A stretch of DNA of 64,000 nt from Pseudomonas sp. AN-1 (GTDB taxonomy: Bacteria > Pseudomonadota > Gammaproteobacteria > Pseudomonadales > Pseudomonadaceae), in assembly GCF_034057115.1 (NCBI RefSeq), contig NZ_CP139195.1:1550001-1614000 (forward strand). The letters run 5' to 3'. This document shows positions 33,139-42,808 of the stretch, one piece after another. The notes below the pieces were generated by a model, which ran no database searches, was not told the origin of the DNA, and worked only from the letters and a program-made list of their open reading frames with translations. The position numbers were made by a program, and so were the translations under genes. The stretch's first letter is position 1. Every line of letters begins with the position of its first letter.

Positions 33139-34995
33139 ATGCCATCTCTGACTTCACGACGAACCTTCCTCAAGGGCCTGGCTGCCGGCGGCGTGCTCGC
33201 CGGCCTCGGCCTGTGGCGCCAGCCGGTGTGGGCGCTGGACCGGCCCGGCCAGCCGGGCGTGCTGGCCGGCACCCAGTTCGACCTGACCATCGACGAGCTG
33301 CCGGTCGACTTCACCGGCAAGGCGCGCACCGCCGTGGCGGTCAACGGCAGCCTGCCGGCGCCGCTGCTGCGCTGGCGCGAGGGCGACGTGGTGACCCTGC
33401 GGGTGCGCAACCGCCTCAAGGAGGACACCTCGATCCACTGGCACGGCATCCTGCTGCCGGCCAACATGGACGGCGTGCCGGGCTTCAGCTTCGCCGGCAT
33501 CGCCCCGGACGGCATGTACGAATACAAGTTCAAGGTGAAGCAGAGCGGCACCTACTGGTACCACAGCCATTCCGGCTTCCAGGAACAGCGCGGCCTCTAC
33601 GGCCCGCTGGTGATCGACCCGCTGGAGCCGGAGCCGTTCCAGTACGAGCGCGACTACGTGGTGATGCTCTCCGACTGGACCGACGAGAACCCGGCGCGGG
33701 TGCTGGCCAAGCTGAAGAAGCAGGCCGACTACTACAACCAGCACCGCCGCACCGTCGGCGACTTCATCCGCGACGTCGGCGAACAGGGCTGGAGCGATAC
33801 CTTCAGCGAGCGCTGGGCCTGGGCGAAGATGAACATGAGCCCGACGGATCTGGCCGACGTCAGCGGCGCCACCTACACCTACCTGCTCAACGGCCAGGCA
33901 CCGGACGGCAACTGGACCGGACTGTTCCAGCCGGGCGAGCGCATCCGCCTGCGCCTGATCAACGCCGCGGCGATGACCTACTTCGACTTCCGCATCCCCG
34001 GCCTCAAGCTCACCGTGGTCGCCGCCGACGGCCAGAACGTCGAGCCGGTCGAGGTCGACGAGATCCGCCTGGGCGTGGCGGAAACCTACGACGTGATCGT
34101 CACCCCGGATGGCAGTCAGGACGCCTACACCCTGTTCGCCCAGTCCATGGACCGCAGCGGCTACGCCCGCGGCACCCTGGCGCTGCGCGAGGGCCTCTCC
34201 GCACCGGTGCCGGCGCCCGATCCGCGCCCCGAACTGAGCATGGCCGACATGGGCCATGGCGATCATGGCGCGCATGGCAGCCATGGTTCAGCCACGACCG
34301 GCATGGACCATGCCGCAATGAACCACGGCGACATGAGCCACGGCGCAGCGACGCAGGGCGGCATGGCGCACGCGGCCATGGCCGGGATGGATCACGGGCA
34401 GATGGCGGGCATGGACCACGGCAGCATGGCCGGCATGAATCACGGTGCGCCGGCCGGCGCGGCCATAGCCATGCAGGGTCACCCGGCCAGCGAGGCGAAC
34501 AATCCGCTGATCGACATGCAGACCATGGCGCCCACCGCCAAGCTGGACGATCCGGGCATCGGCCTGCGCGACAACGGCCGCCGCGTGCTGACCTACGCCG
34601 ACCTGCGCAGCCGCTTCGCCGACCCGGACGGCCGCGCCCCGAGCCGCACGATCGAGCTGCACCTGACCGGCCACATGGAGCGCTTTTCCTGGTCGATCGA
34701 CGGCGTGCCCTTCGCCCACGCCGAGCCGATCCGCCTCAAGTACGGCGAGCGCATGCGCATCGTGCTGGTCAACGACACCATGATGCACCACCCCATCCAC
34801 CTGCACGGCCTGTGGAGCGACCTGGAGGACGAGCAGGGCAACTTCAGGGTGCGCAAGCACACCATCGACATGCCGCCCGGTGCGATCCGCAGCTACCGCG
34901 TCACCGCCGACGCCCTCGGCCGCTGGGCCTACCACTGCCACATGCTGATGCACATGGACCTCGGCATGTTCCGCGAAGTCCGCGTCGAGGAATGA
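33139..34995 (+). CDS. copA: Periplasmic copper-resistance multicopper oxidase CopA
   Basis: The 618-residue PcoA/CopA oxidase has a Tat signal (SRRTFLKGLAAGG) and three cupredoxin domains. The four copper clusters are intact: HWHG (about 97), HSHSG (about 138), HHPIHLHGLW (about 552) and YHCHMLMHMDLGM (about 598). A Met/His-rich insert (about 370-435, repeats such as MAGMDHGSM) is typical and binds extra copper. It oxidises or stores periplasmic Cu(I). It opens the unit copA-small protein-copB-cytochrome c. Confidence 0.96.
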   Translation: MPSLTSRRTFLKGLAAGGVLAGLGLWRQPVWALDRPGQPGVLAGTQFDLTIDELPVDFTGKARTAVAVNGSLPAPLLRWREGDVVTLRVRNRLKEDTSIHWHGILLPANMDGVPGFSFAGIAPDGMYEYKFKVKQSGTYWYHSHSGFQEQRGLYGPLVIDPLEPEPFQYERDYVVMLSDWTDENPARVLAKLKKQADYYNQHRRTVGDFIRDVGEQGWSDTFSERWAWAKMNMSPTDLADVSGATYTYLLNGQAPDGNWTGLFQPGERIRLRLINAAAMTYFDFRIPGLKLTVVAADGQNVEPVEVDEIRLGVAETYDVIVTPDGSQDAYTLFAQSMDRSGYARGTLALREGLSAPVPAPDPRPELSMADMGHGDHGAHGSHGSATTGMDHAAMNHGDMSHGAATQGGMAHAAMAGMDHGQMAGMDHGSMAGMNHGAPAGAAIAMQGHPASEANNPLIDMQTMAPTAKLDDPGIGLRDNGRRVLTYADLRSRFADPDGRAPSRTIELHLTGHMERFSWSIDGVPFAHAEPIRLKYGERMRIVLVNDTMMHHPIHLHGLWSDLEDEQGNFRVRKHTIDMPPGAIRSYRVTADALGRWAYHCHMLMHMDLGMFREVRVEE

Positions 34996-35006
34996 GGAGA
35001 CACCCG

Positions 35007-35384
35007 ATGACCACCTTCACCAAGCGCAACACCCTGCTCGCCTCCGCCCTGGCCTTCGGTCTGCTGGCCGCCCTGCCCCTGTCGCAGGCCGTGGCGCAGA
35101 ACGAGCACGAAGGGCACCACCCGCAGAACGCACCGGCCGCCGCCAGGCAGGCCCAGGGCAACATGGGCAAGAGCCAGCAGATGCCGCAAGGCGGCATGAT
35201 GGATCACAGCCAGATGGGCCATGGCGGCATGAGCCACGAGCAGATGATGCAGCAGATGCACGAGCAGCACATGAACAACGGCCAGATGGACCACGGCAAC
35301 ATGGGCCAGGGGCAGATGAACCACGGCAGCATGCCGCCGGCCAAGGCCGCGCCCCAAACCAAGGACGGGAAAAATGGCCAGTAA
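35007..35384 (+). CDS. Small periplasmic Met/His-rich copper-binding protein
   Basis: The 125-residue product has a signal peptide (residues 1-30, SQAVAQ) and a Met/His/Gln-rich body ([35 protein letters not shown]). The body resembles the CopB N-terminal repeats. The start is 11 bp after copA, within the reading frame of a longer antiparallel-looking shadow, so gene callers may miss it. Its last 11 bases overlap copB in another frame. It probably arose by duplication of the CopB N-terminus and should bind Cu(I) in the periplasm. Confidence 0.75.
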   Translation: MTTFTKRNTLLASALAFGLLAALPLSQAVAQNEHEGHHPQNAPAAARQAQGNMGKSQQMPQGGMMDHSQMGHGGMSHEQMMQQMHEQHMNNGQMDHGNMGQGQMNHGSMPPAKAAPQTKDGKNGQ

Positions 35385-36609
35385 GCTTCCCCTCGCCCTG
35401 GCCCTGAGCCTCGGCCTGATCGCCGCCGCGCAGGCGGCCGAGCCGGAGGATCACTCCAGCCATGCCGGCCATGGCGAAACCGCTGCCGAGGCGGCATCGG
35501 CCGAGAGCGACGAGCACAGCGCCCATCACCCGCAGACAGCCGCACCTGCAGCGGCGCCGGCGGCTGCAGGCATGCCGATGATGGATCACGGGCAGATGGG
35601 CCATGGCGGCATGGGCCATGAGCAGATGATGCAGATGCATCAGCAGCACATGCAGCAGATGCAGGGTGGCCAAGCGGGCCACGGCGGCATGAGCCACGAG
35701 CAGATGATGCAGATGCATCAGCAGCACATGCAGCAGATGCAGCAGATGCAGCAGATGCAGGGCGGCCAGGCGGGCCACGGCGGCATGAGCCACGAACAGA
35801 TGATGCAGATGCACCAGCAGCACATGCAGCAGATGCAGGGCCAGCCGCAGGCAGCGCCGAGCGGCGCGGAGCACGCCGGCCACCACCCCGCCGGCTACCC
35901 GGGCAGCCCGGTGCCGCCGGTCACCGACGCCGACCGCGCCGCCGCCTTCCCCGATCTGCCGCCCCACGCCATGCACCAGGGCGGGATCAACTACCTGTTC
36001 GTCGCCGACCAGCTGGAATGGCAGGACGCCGACGAGGGCAGCGCCCTGAGCTGGGACCTCAATGGCTGGGTCGGCGGCGACATCGACCGCCTCGCCTTCC
36101 GCTCCGAAGGCGAGCGGCTCAATGGCCACACCGAGGAAGCCGAGCTGCAGCTGCTGTGGAGCCACGCCATCGGCCCCTGGTGGGAAACCGTGGCCGGCGT
36201 GCGCCAGGACTTCAAGCCGGGCTCGCCGCAGACCTGGGCCGCCTTCGGCGTGCAGGGCATGCCGCTGTACGGCCTGGAGACCGAGGCCACCGCCTTCCTC
36301 GGCGAGGCCGGGCAGAGCGCCCTGCGCCTCAGCGCCGAGTACGACATCCTGCTGACCAACCGGCTGATCCTGCAGCCCGCCGCCGAGGCCAACCTGTACG
36401 GCCGCAACGACGACGAGCGTGGCGTCGGCTCGGGCTTCAGCGACCTCGAACTGGGCCTGCGCCTGCGCTACGAGATCCGCCGCGAGTTCGCCCCCTACAT
36501 CGGCGTCAACTGGCATCGCGCCTACGGCAACACCGCCGACCTGCTGCGCGAAGACGACGAGGATGTCAGCGAGGCTCGCCTGGTCGCCGGTGTGCGCTTC
36601 TGGTTCTGA
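35374..36609 (+). CDS. copB: Outer-membrane copper-resistance protein CopB
   Basis: The 411-residue protein has a signal peptide (ending AQA), a long Met/His/Gln-rich N-terminal part (to about 165) with three near-identical 20-residue repeats, and a C-terminal CopB beta-barrel (about 205-411; [53 protein letters not shown]) that ends in the outer-membrane signal RFWF. CopB is thought to bind or move copper at the outer membrane. The order copA-copB is conserved in Pseudomonas. Confidence 0.95.
   Translation: MASKLPLALALSLGLIAAAQAAEPEDHSSHAGHGETAAEAASAESDEHSAHHPQTAAPAAAPAAAGMPMMDHGQMGHGGMGHEQMMQMHQQHMQQMQGGQAGHGGMSHEQMMQMHQQHMQQMQQMQQMQGGQAGHGGMSHEQMMQMHQQHMQQMQGQPQAAPSGAEHAGHHPAGYPGSPVPPVTDADRAAAFPDLPPHAMHQGGINYLFVADQLEWQDADEGSALSWDLNGWVGGDIDRLAFRSEGERLNGHTEEAELQLLWSHAIGPWWETVAGVRQDFKPGSPQTWAAFGVQGMPLYGLETEATAFLGEAGQSALRLSAEYDILLTNRLILQPAAEANLYGRNDDERGVGSGFSDLELGLRLRYEIRREFAPYIGVNWHRAYGNTADLLREDDEDVSEARLVAGVRFWF
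35605..35838 (+). repeat. Three 60-bp direct repeats inside copB
   Basis: Units start at 35605, 35683 and 35779, each coding [17 protein letters not shown] and QQMQ. The second is followed by a CAGATG triplet-pair expansion. The DNA is nearly identical, so copy number could change by recombination. Confidence 0.85.
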
Positions 36610-36618
36610 GGCAGATAA

Positions 36619-37338
36619 ATGAAAAGAACAATAACCACCCTGACGCTGGCCGGCCTTGCGGCCACCGCGGCCGGCGCCGGCATCATCTGGTCCGGGCTGA
36701 TCAACGTCGGCGCCGACGATCCGCACCTCGACAGCGTGCACGCCCTGCTGAGCGCCACCCGCGAGCGCTCGATCGCCGTGCGCGCCGCCGACATCCCGGT
36801 GCCCGATCTCAGCGCCCCCGAACTGATCCGCCGCGGCGCCGGCAACTACCACTCCATGTGCATCGGCTGCCATCTGGCACCGGGCATGGCGCCTACCGAA
36901 CTCAGCCAGAACCTCTACCCGGCGCCGCCGAACCTGGCGCAGATCGGCACCAACGGCAATCCGTCGGTGGCCTTCTGGATCGTCAAGCACGGTATCAAGG
37001 CCACCGGCATGCCGGCCTGGGGCAAGAGCATGGGCGACGAACACATCTGGGGCATGGTTGCCTTCCTGCAGCAGCTGCCGAGCCTGGACGCGGCGCAGTA
37101 CCGCGCCCTGGTGGCGGCCAGCGACGGCCACTCGCACGGCGGCGGGGAAGGCGACATGCACGACCACAGCCGCCAGCACGACCACTCCGGGGCAACGCCA
37201 AGCCCGCAACCACCGGCAGCACCCCACCACGGTGATGGCCACGACCATGGCCACGACCAGGAAGTCGCCAACGCACCGGCAGCCCCGGAGAAGAAGGTCC
37301 ACGTGCATGCCGACGGCAAGGAGCACGTCCACCACTGA
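36619..37338 (+). CDS. Cytochrome c with His-rich metal-binding tail
   Basis: The 239-residue protein has an N-terminal membrane anchor or signal (about 5-28), one class I heme site CIGCH (about residue 75) and a probable axial Met in ATGMPAWG (about 130). The C-terminal 75 residues are rich in His and Asp (HSHGGGEGDMHDHSRQHDH, GHDHGHDQE, HVHADGKEHVHH). It is 9 bp from copB and belongs to the cop unit. It could take electrons from Cu(I) oxidation by CopA, with the tail binding copper; that is inference. Confidence 0.85.
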   Translation: MKRTITTLTLAGLAATAAGAGIIWSGLINVGADDPHLDSVHALLSATRERSIAVRAADIPVPDLSAPELIRRGAGNYHSMCIGCHLAPGMAPTELSQNLYPAPPNLAQIGTNGNPSVAFWIVKHGIKATGMPAWGKSMGDEHIWGMVAFLQQLPSLDAAQYRALVAASDGHSHGGGEGDMHDHSRQHDHSGATPSPQPPAAPHHGDGHDHGHDQEVANAPAAPEKKVHVHADGKEHVHH

Positions 37339-37352
37339 GGCAGGCGCCGTTC

Positions 37353-38771
<1,419 letters not shown>

Positions 38772-38775
38772 GACG

Positions 38776-40182
38776 TCAGCCTCCCTCGGCCACCCTGAAG
38801 CTCAGGCACACATGGGTGCCTACCTGCTCGCGGCTGGTCAGGCTGACCGCGCCGCCGAATCGTTCCATGATCCGCTTGACCAGCGACAGGCCGACCCCCA
38901 GTCCGCCGCGCTTGGTCGAATAGAACGGCTTGAACGCCAGCACCTGCTGCTGCTCGCTCATTCCGATACCGGTGTCGCTGACGCTCAGGATCAGCCGCTT
39001 GCGGCGCTGGTCGCGGGTCAGCTCCAGGCGCAGGCGTCCGCCCTTGGGCATCGCCTCGAGGGCGTTGGCCAGCACGCTGTTGAGCGCCTGGTTGAGCAGC
39101 ACCGGATGGCTGAGCACCTTGGGCGCCGCCGCCGGCGACCACTCCAGCTGGATGCCGGCCTTGGCGATCTGCGGCTCGAAGGTGTTCAGCACCTCGTTGA
39201 CCGCGCCGACCAGGTCCACCGCCTCGTGCTCGTCGTTGAGCTGACTGGAGCACAGCAGCAGCTCGCGCACCCATTTCGACAGGCGGTCGACCTGCAGGAC
39301 GATGTCGTGGATGTTCTTGCGCGCCGGCGAGCAGTCCAGGTCCAGCGCCAGTTCGGCACTGGTACGGATGGCCGCCAGCGGATTGCGCAGGCCGTGGGCC
39401 ACCGCCGAGGACATCTCGCCGAGGGCCACCAGGGTCTCGTTCTCGATCAGTTGGTGCTGCTGCGCGGCCAGCAGCCGCGAGGCGCGCCGCACGATCCAGA
39501 ACAGGCCGAGATAGATCAGCCCGCCGCCCAGCCCCGCCGCCAGCCACAGCAGCAGGTAGGCTCGCTCCATGCGCGCGATCAGGTCGGCCGGCTCCTTGTA
39601 GATCTCCACCACCGACACCACGTTGCCGGCATTGTCCGTCAGCGGGATGTAGTTCTCGAAATAGAGGCCCTGGGGACTGCGGATGAACTGCTGCTCGGTG
39701 CGGCCGCCTTCCACCCGCCAATGGGCGTGGGCGACATGGGTCTTGACCTCGAATGCCTGCTCGAGCTCCTCGCGGTCGAGCAGGCGACGGCCGACCAGCT
39801 CCGGATTGGTCGACCAGACGATGGTGCGATCGGGAGCGAAGATGTTGGTCTGCAGGGCATCGGGCAGGCTGGAGACATGGTCGAAGAACTCGCGGCGCAC
39901 CCGCTCCAGATGCAGGCGGTCGATACCGTCCGCCGAGCCATCCTCGCGGGAATCGAGGAACTCGCCCATGGTCACGCCCGGCCCGAAGTTGGCATGGCGG
40001 ATCTCACCCTCGGTGAGGGCGCGGATGAACTGGGCGGTAAGCAGAGCGTCGCGCTCGATGCTCTCGACGACGGCGTAGCGCGTTGCGCTGATCGCCAGCG
40101 ACACGGCGACCGCGGCGATCAGACCGAAGCTGACCAGCGAGAACCATCTGAGCAGATTGAATGGTTGCGGACCCGACACCAT
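38776..40182 (-). CDS. Membrane sensor histidine kinase, partner of the NtrC-type regulator
   Basis: The 468-residue kinase has membrane segments at about 13-32 and 200-225 around a periplasmic sensor region (about 33-195). The DHp helix carries SSAVAHGLRNPLAAIRTSAE and the ATPase domain NSVLANALEAMPKGG, SVSDTGIGM and GVGLSLVKRIMERFGG. The start at MVSGPQPF is chosen for AAGGGG 6 nt upstream. This gene is transcribed first and the regulator second. The signal is unknown; the place next to the cop unit suggests a metal or redox cue but is not proof. Confidence 0.9.
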   Translation of the reverse strand: MVSGPQPFNLLRWFSLVSFGLIAAVAVSLAISATRYAVVESIERDALLTAQFIRALTEGEIRHANFGPGVTMGEFLDSREDGSADGIDRLHLERVRREFFDHVSSLPDALQTNIFAPDRTIVWSTNPELVGRRLLDREELEQAFEVKTHVAHAHWRVEGGRTEQQFIRSPQGLYFENYIPLTDNAGNVVSVVEIYKEPADLIARMERAYLLLWLAAGLGGGLIYLGLFWIVRRASRLLAAQQHQLIENETLVALGEMSSAVAHGLRNPLAAIRTSAELALDLDCSPARKNIHDIVLQVDRLSKWVRELLLCSSQLNDEHEAVDLVGAVNEVLNTFEPQIAKAGIQLEWSPAAAPKVLSHPVLLNQALNSVLANALEAMPKGGRLRLELTRDQRRKRLILSVSDTGIGMSEQQQVLAFKPFYSTKRGGLGVGLSLVKRIMERFGGAVSLTSREQVGTHVCLSFRVAEGG

Positions 40183-40409
40183 CACCATCCCCTTGTTTTT
40201 TATTATGGCGAGAGGACAGCCCCTCCACTTGCCCCCGGCTGTCTTCCCGCACGGTTCCCTGTGTGCTCTGTCACAAACATAGTCCAGCGCGGACGCTGCC
40301 AAGTGGCCATCAGTACCCGACCGGGGAAAAACACCCGTTTGCCGACGGGCGGCAGTGCGGGGAATGCCGCCGGCAAAGCTGGTAGACTGTCGCGGATTTT
40401 TTTCCAGCC

Positions 40410-40778
40410 GTGAGTGTCGCCGTGGAACTGTTCAAGGAATTCACCTTCGAAGCCGCCCATCTCCTGCCCCACGTTCCCGAGGGTCACAAGTGCGGACGCC
40501 TGCACGGCCATTCGTTCCGCGTGGCGATCTACATCGAGGGCGAAGTCGATCCCTACACCGGCTGGATCCGTGATTTCTCCGAGATCAAGGCGATCTTCAA
40601 GCCGATCTACGACCGCCTCGACCACTACTACCTGAACGACATCCCCGGCCTCGAGAACCCCACCAGCGAGAACCTCTCGAAGTGGATCTGGCAGCAGCTC
40701 AAGCCGCTGCTGCCGGAGCTGTCGCGGGTGCGCGTGCACGAGACCTGCACCAGCGGCTGCGAATACCGCGGCGACTGA
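40410..40778 (+). CDS. queD: 6-carboxy-5,6,7,8-tetrahydropterin synthase
   Basis: QueD makes carboxytetrahydropterin in queuosine synthesis. The 122-residue protein follows E. coli QueD closely: [30 protein letters not shown] holds the zinc His residues and the catalytic Cys, with [20 protein letters not shown] and [11 protein letters not shown] further on. Both GTG at 40410 and GTG at 40422 (VELFKEF) could start it; the second gives 118 residues. Confidence 0.95.
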   Translation: MSVAVELFKEFTFEAAHLLPHVPEGHKCGRLHGHSFRVAIYIEGEVDPYTGWIRDFSEIKAIFKPIYDRLDHYYLNDIPGLENPTSENLSKWIWQQLKPLLPELSRVRVHETCTSGCEYRGD

Positions 40779-40793
40779 TCCGCAGGCTGCGCC

Positions 40794-41573
40794 GTGGCGG
40801 TCGCTGCCGATGCCCATGCGCCGAGTTCGCGGTCGCTGCCGCAGGCGCGCGAACGCGGCCTCGACCTGATCAAGTGGCTGGCGCTGGCCAGCATGGCCGT
40901 CGACCACCTGCGCTTCCTGATTCCCGGCCACGCGCTGCTCGGCTGGAGCTTCGTCCCCGGCCGGCTGGCCTTCCCGCTGTTCTGCCTGGCGCTGGCCGCC
41001 AACCTGGCGCGCCGCCCGCCCGGTGCCTTCGGCTCCAGCGAGCGCCGGCATCTCGGCGCCCTGCTGCTGTTCGCCGTGCTCAGCGAGCCGGCCCACGACC
41101 TGATGCTGGGTAACGCCCACAAGTTCAACATCCTCGTCAGCCTGGCCATCGGCTGGGGCATCGCCTGGGGCTGCAACGCCCTGCAGCGCGGCCCGCTGCT
41201 GCTCGCCGGCCTGCTCACCGCCGGCGCCGCCTGGCTGCACGCCAGCCTGACCTACGGGATGCTCGGCGTGCTCTTGCCGACCCTGTGCCTGCTCGCCCTG
41301 CAGCGCGGCGGCCCGTGGCCGGCGCTGGCGACCCTGACGGTGCTGCTGGCCAACCTGACCCCGCGGCTGTCGGCCGCGCTGCAGGCCGGAGAGCCGCGCG
41401 ACTGGCTGATCACCCTCAGTTGCCTCGCCGCCCTGCCGCTCGGCCTGTGGCTGCTGCGCGCGGTGCTGCCGGCGAGCCTGCGCGTCCCGCCGGTCGGCCG
41501 CTGGGCCTACTTCTTCTATCCGCTGCACATGCTGGCGATCGCCGCGGCCGCCTGGCTGCTGCGCATGCCTTGA
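40794..41573 (+). CDS. TraX-family membrane protein
   Basis: The 259-residue protein has about seven to eight hydrophobic helices and the TraX pattern: LDLIKWLALASMAVDHLRF near the start, PGRLAFPLFCLALAANLARR, HKFNILVSLAIGWG and a final RWAYFFYPLHMLAIAAAAW. TraX acetylates F pilin in the F plasmid; chromosomal relatives are of unknown use and may be acyltransferases. There are no conjugation genes here. The GTG start lacks a clear ribosome site. sbcD follows after 11 bp. Confidence 0.8.
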   Translation: MAVAADAHAPSSRSLPQARERGLDLIKWLALASMAVDHLRFLIPGHALLGWSFVPGRLAFPLFCLALAANLARRPPGAFGSSERRHLGALLLFAVLSEPAHDLMLGNAHKFNILVSLAIGWGIAWGCNALQRGPLLLAGLLTAGAAWLHASLTYGMLGVLLPTLCLLALQRGGPWPALATLTVLLANLTPRLSAALQAGEPRDWLITLSCLAALPLGLWLLRAVLPASLRVPPVGRWAYFFYPLHMLAIAAAAWLLRMP

Positions 41574-41584
41574 GGGAGCGAATC

Positions 41585-42808
41585 ATGCGCCTGATCCACA
41601 CCTCCGACTGGCACCTGGGGCAGACCCTGCACGGCCAGGACCGCGACTTCGAGCACGCCGCCTTCCTCGCCTGGCTGCTCGATACGCTGGTGGCGCAGCG
41701 GGCCGACGCCCTGCTGATCGCCGGCGACATCTTCGACACGGTCAACCCGCCGCTCAGGGCCCAGGAGCGCCTGTACGACTTCGTGGTCGAGGCGCACCGC
41801 CGCCTGCCGCGCCTGGACATCGTGATGATCGCCGGCAACCACGACTCCGGCGGGCGCATCGAGCTGCCGGCGCCGCTGATGCGCCGCCTCAACGCCCACG
41901 CCCTCGGCCGCATCGAGTGGCTGGACGAGGACGCCCTGGACAGCGCGCGCCTGCTGCTGCCGCTGCTCCGCGAGGACGGCGAGATCGGCGCCTGGTGCCT
42001 GGCCATGCCGTTCCTGCGCCCGGCCGAGGTCACCGGCGGCGCGGTGGGCGACGACTACCTGGCCGGCATCGAGCGGGTGCACCGCGAGCTGATCGCCGCC
42101 GCCGAGGCGCGCCGCACGCCGCAGCAGGCGCTGGTGGCGGTCAGCCACGCACACATGGCCGGGGCGGCGGTGTCGGAGGACTCCGAGCGCAACATCGTGA
42201 TCGGCAATGCCGAGGCGCTGCCGGCCAGCCTGTTCCCCGAGGCCGTCGCCTACGTCGCCCTCGGCCACCTGCACAAGCCGCAGCAGGTCGCAGGTCAACC
42301 ACGCATCCGCTACAGCGGCGCGCCGCTGCCGCTGTCGTTCGCCGAGGTCAACTATCCGCACCAGGTGCTGCTGATTGAGCTGGACGGCGCGAGTCTGAGC
42401 AGCGTCGAGGCGATCCGCGTGCCGCGCGCGGTGGACATGCTGCGCGTCGGCCCGGCTCCCCTTGTCGAGGTGCTGGAGCTGCTCGCCGCCCTGCCCGCCA
42501 GCGCGCTTGAGCGCGAGCGCCAGCCCTGGCTGGAGGTGCGCGTGCAGCTGGAGCAGCCGCAGCCCGACCTGCGCCAGCAGATCGAGGCGGCGCTGGACGG
42601 CAAGGGCTGCCGGCTGGTGCGCATCGCCAGCGAATACCGCGGGCGCGGCGAGGAAGCCGCCCCACTGGTCGGCCTCGACCAGCTCGACCCGCAGGAGCTG
42701 TTCCGCCGCAGCTGGCAGGCAGAATACGGCAACGAAGCCGATGCCCAGGTGCTGGAGGACTTCCTGACCCTGCTGCAGGAAGTGCAACTGCAGGGAGAGC
42801 CAGCATGA
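41585..42808 (+). CDS. sbcD: Exonuclease subunit SbcD
   Basis: SbcD is the Mre11-type nuclease of the SbcCD complex that cuts DNA hairpins and protein-blocked ends. The 407-residue protein has the metallophosphoesterase motifs DWHLG, AGDIFDTVNPP, AGNHDSGGRIELP, VSHAHMAG and LGHLHKPQQV. The start MRLIHTSDWHLG is the standard N-terminus. Its stop overlaps the sbcC start by 4 bp. Confidence 0.97.
   Translation: MRLIHTSDWHLGQTLHGQDRDFEHAAFLAWLLDTLVAQRADALLIAGDIFDTVNPPLRAQERLYDFVVEAHRRLPRLDIVMIAGNHDSGGRIELPAPLMRRLNAHALGRIEWLDEDALDSARLLLPLLREDGEIGAWCLAMPFLRPAEVTGGAVGDDYLAGIERVHRELIAAAEARRTPQQALVAVSHAHMAGAAVSEDSERNIVIGNAEALPASLFPEAVAYVALGHLHKPQQVAGQPRIRYSGAPLPLSFAEVNYPHQVLLIELDGASLSSVEAIRVPRAVDMLRVGPAPLVEVLELLAALPASALERERQPWLEVRVQLEQPQPDLRQQIEAALDGKGCRLVRIASEYRGRGEEAAPLVGLDQLDPQELFRRSWQAEYGNEADAQVLEDFLTLLQEVQLQGEPA

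Noticed and set aside
35605-35838. CRISPR-like repeats
   Set aside because: The repeats are coding, have no unique spacers and encode the Met/His units of CopB.
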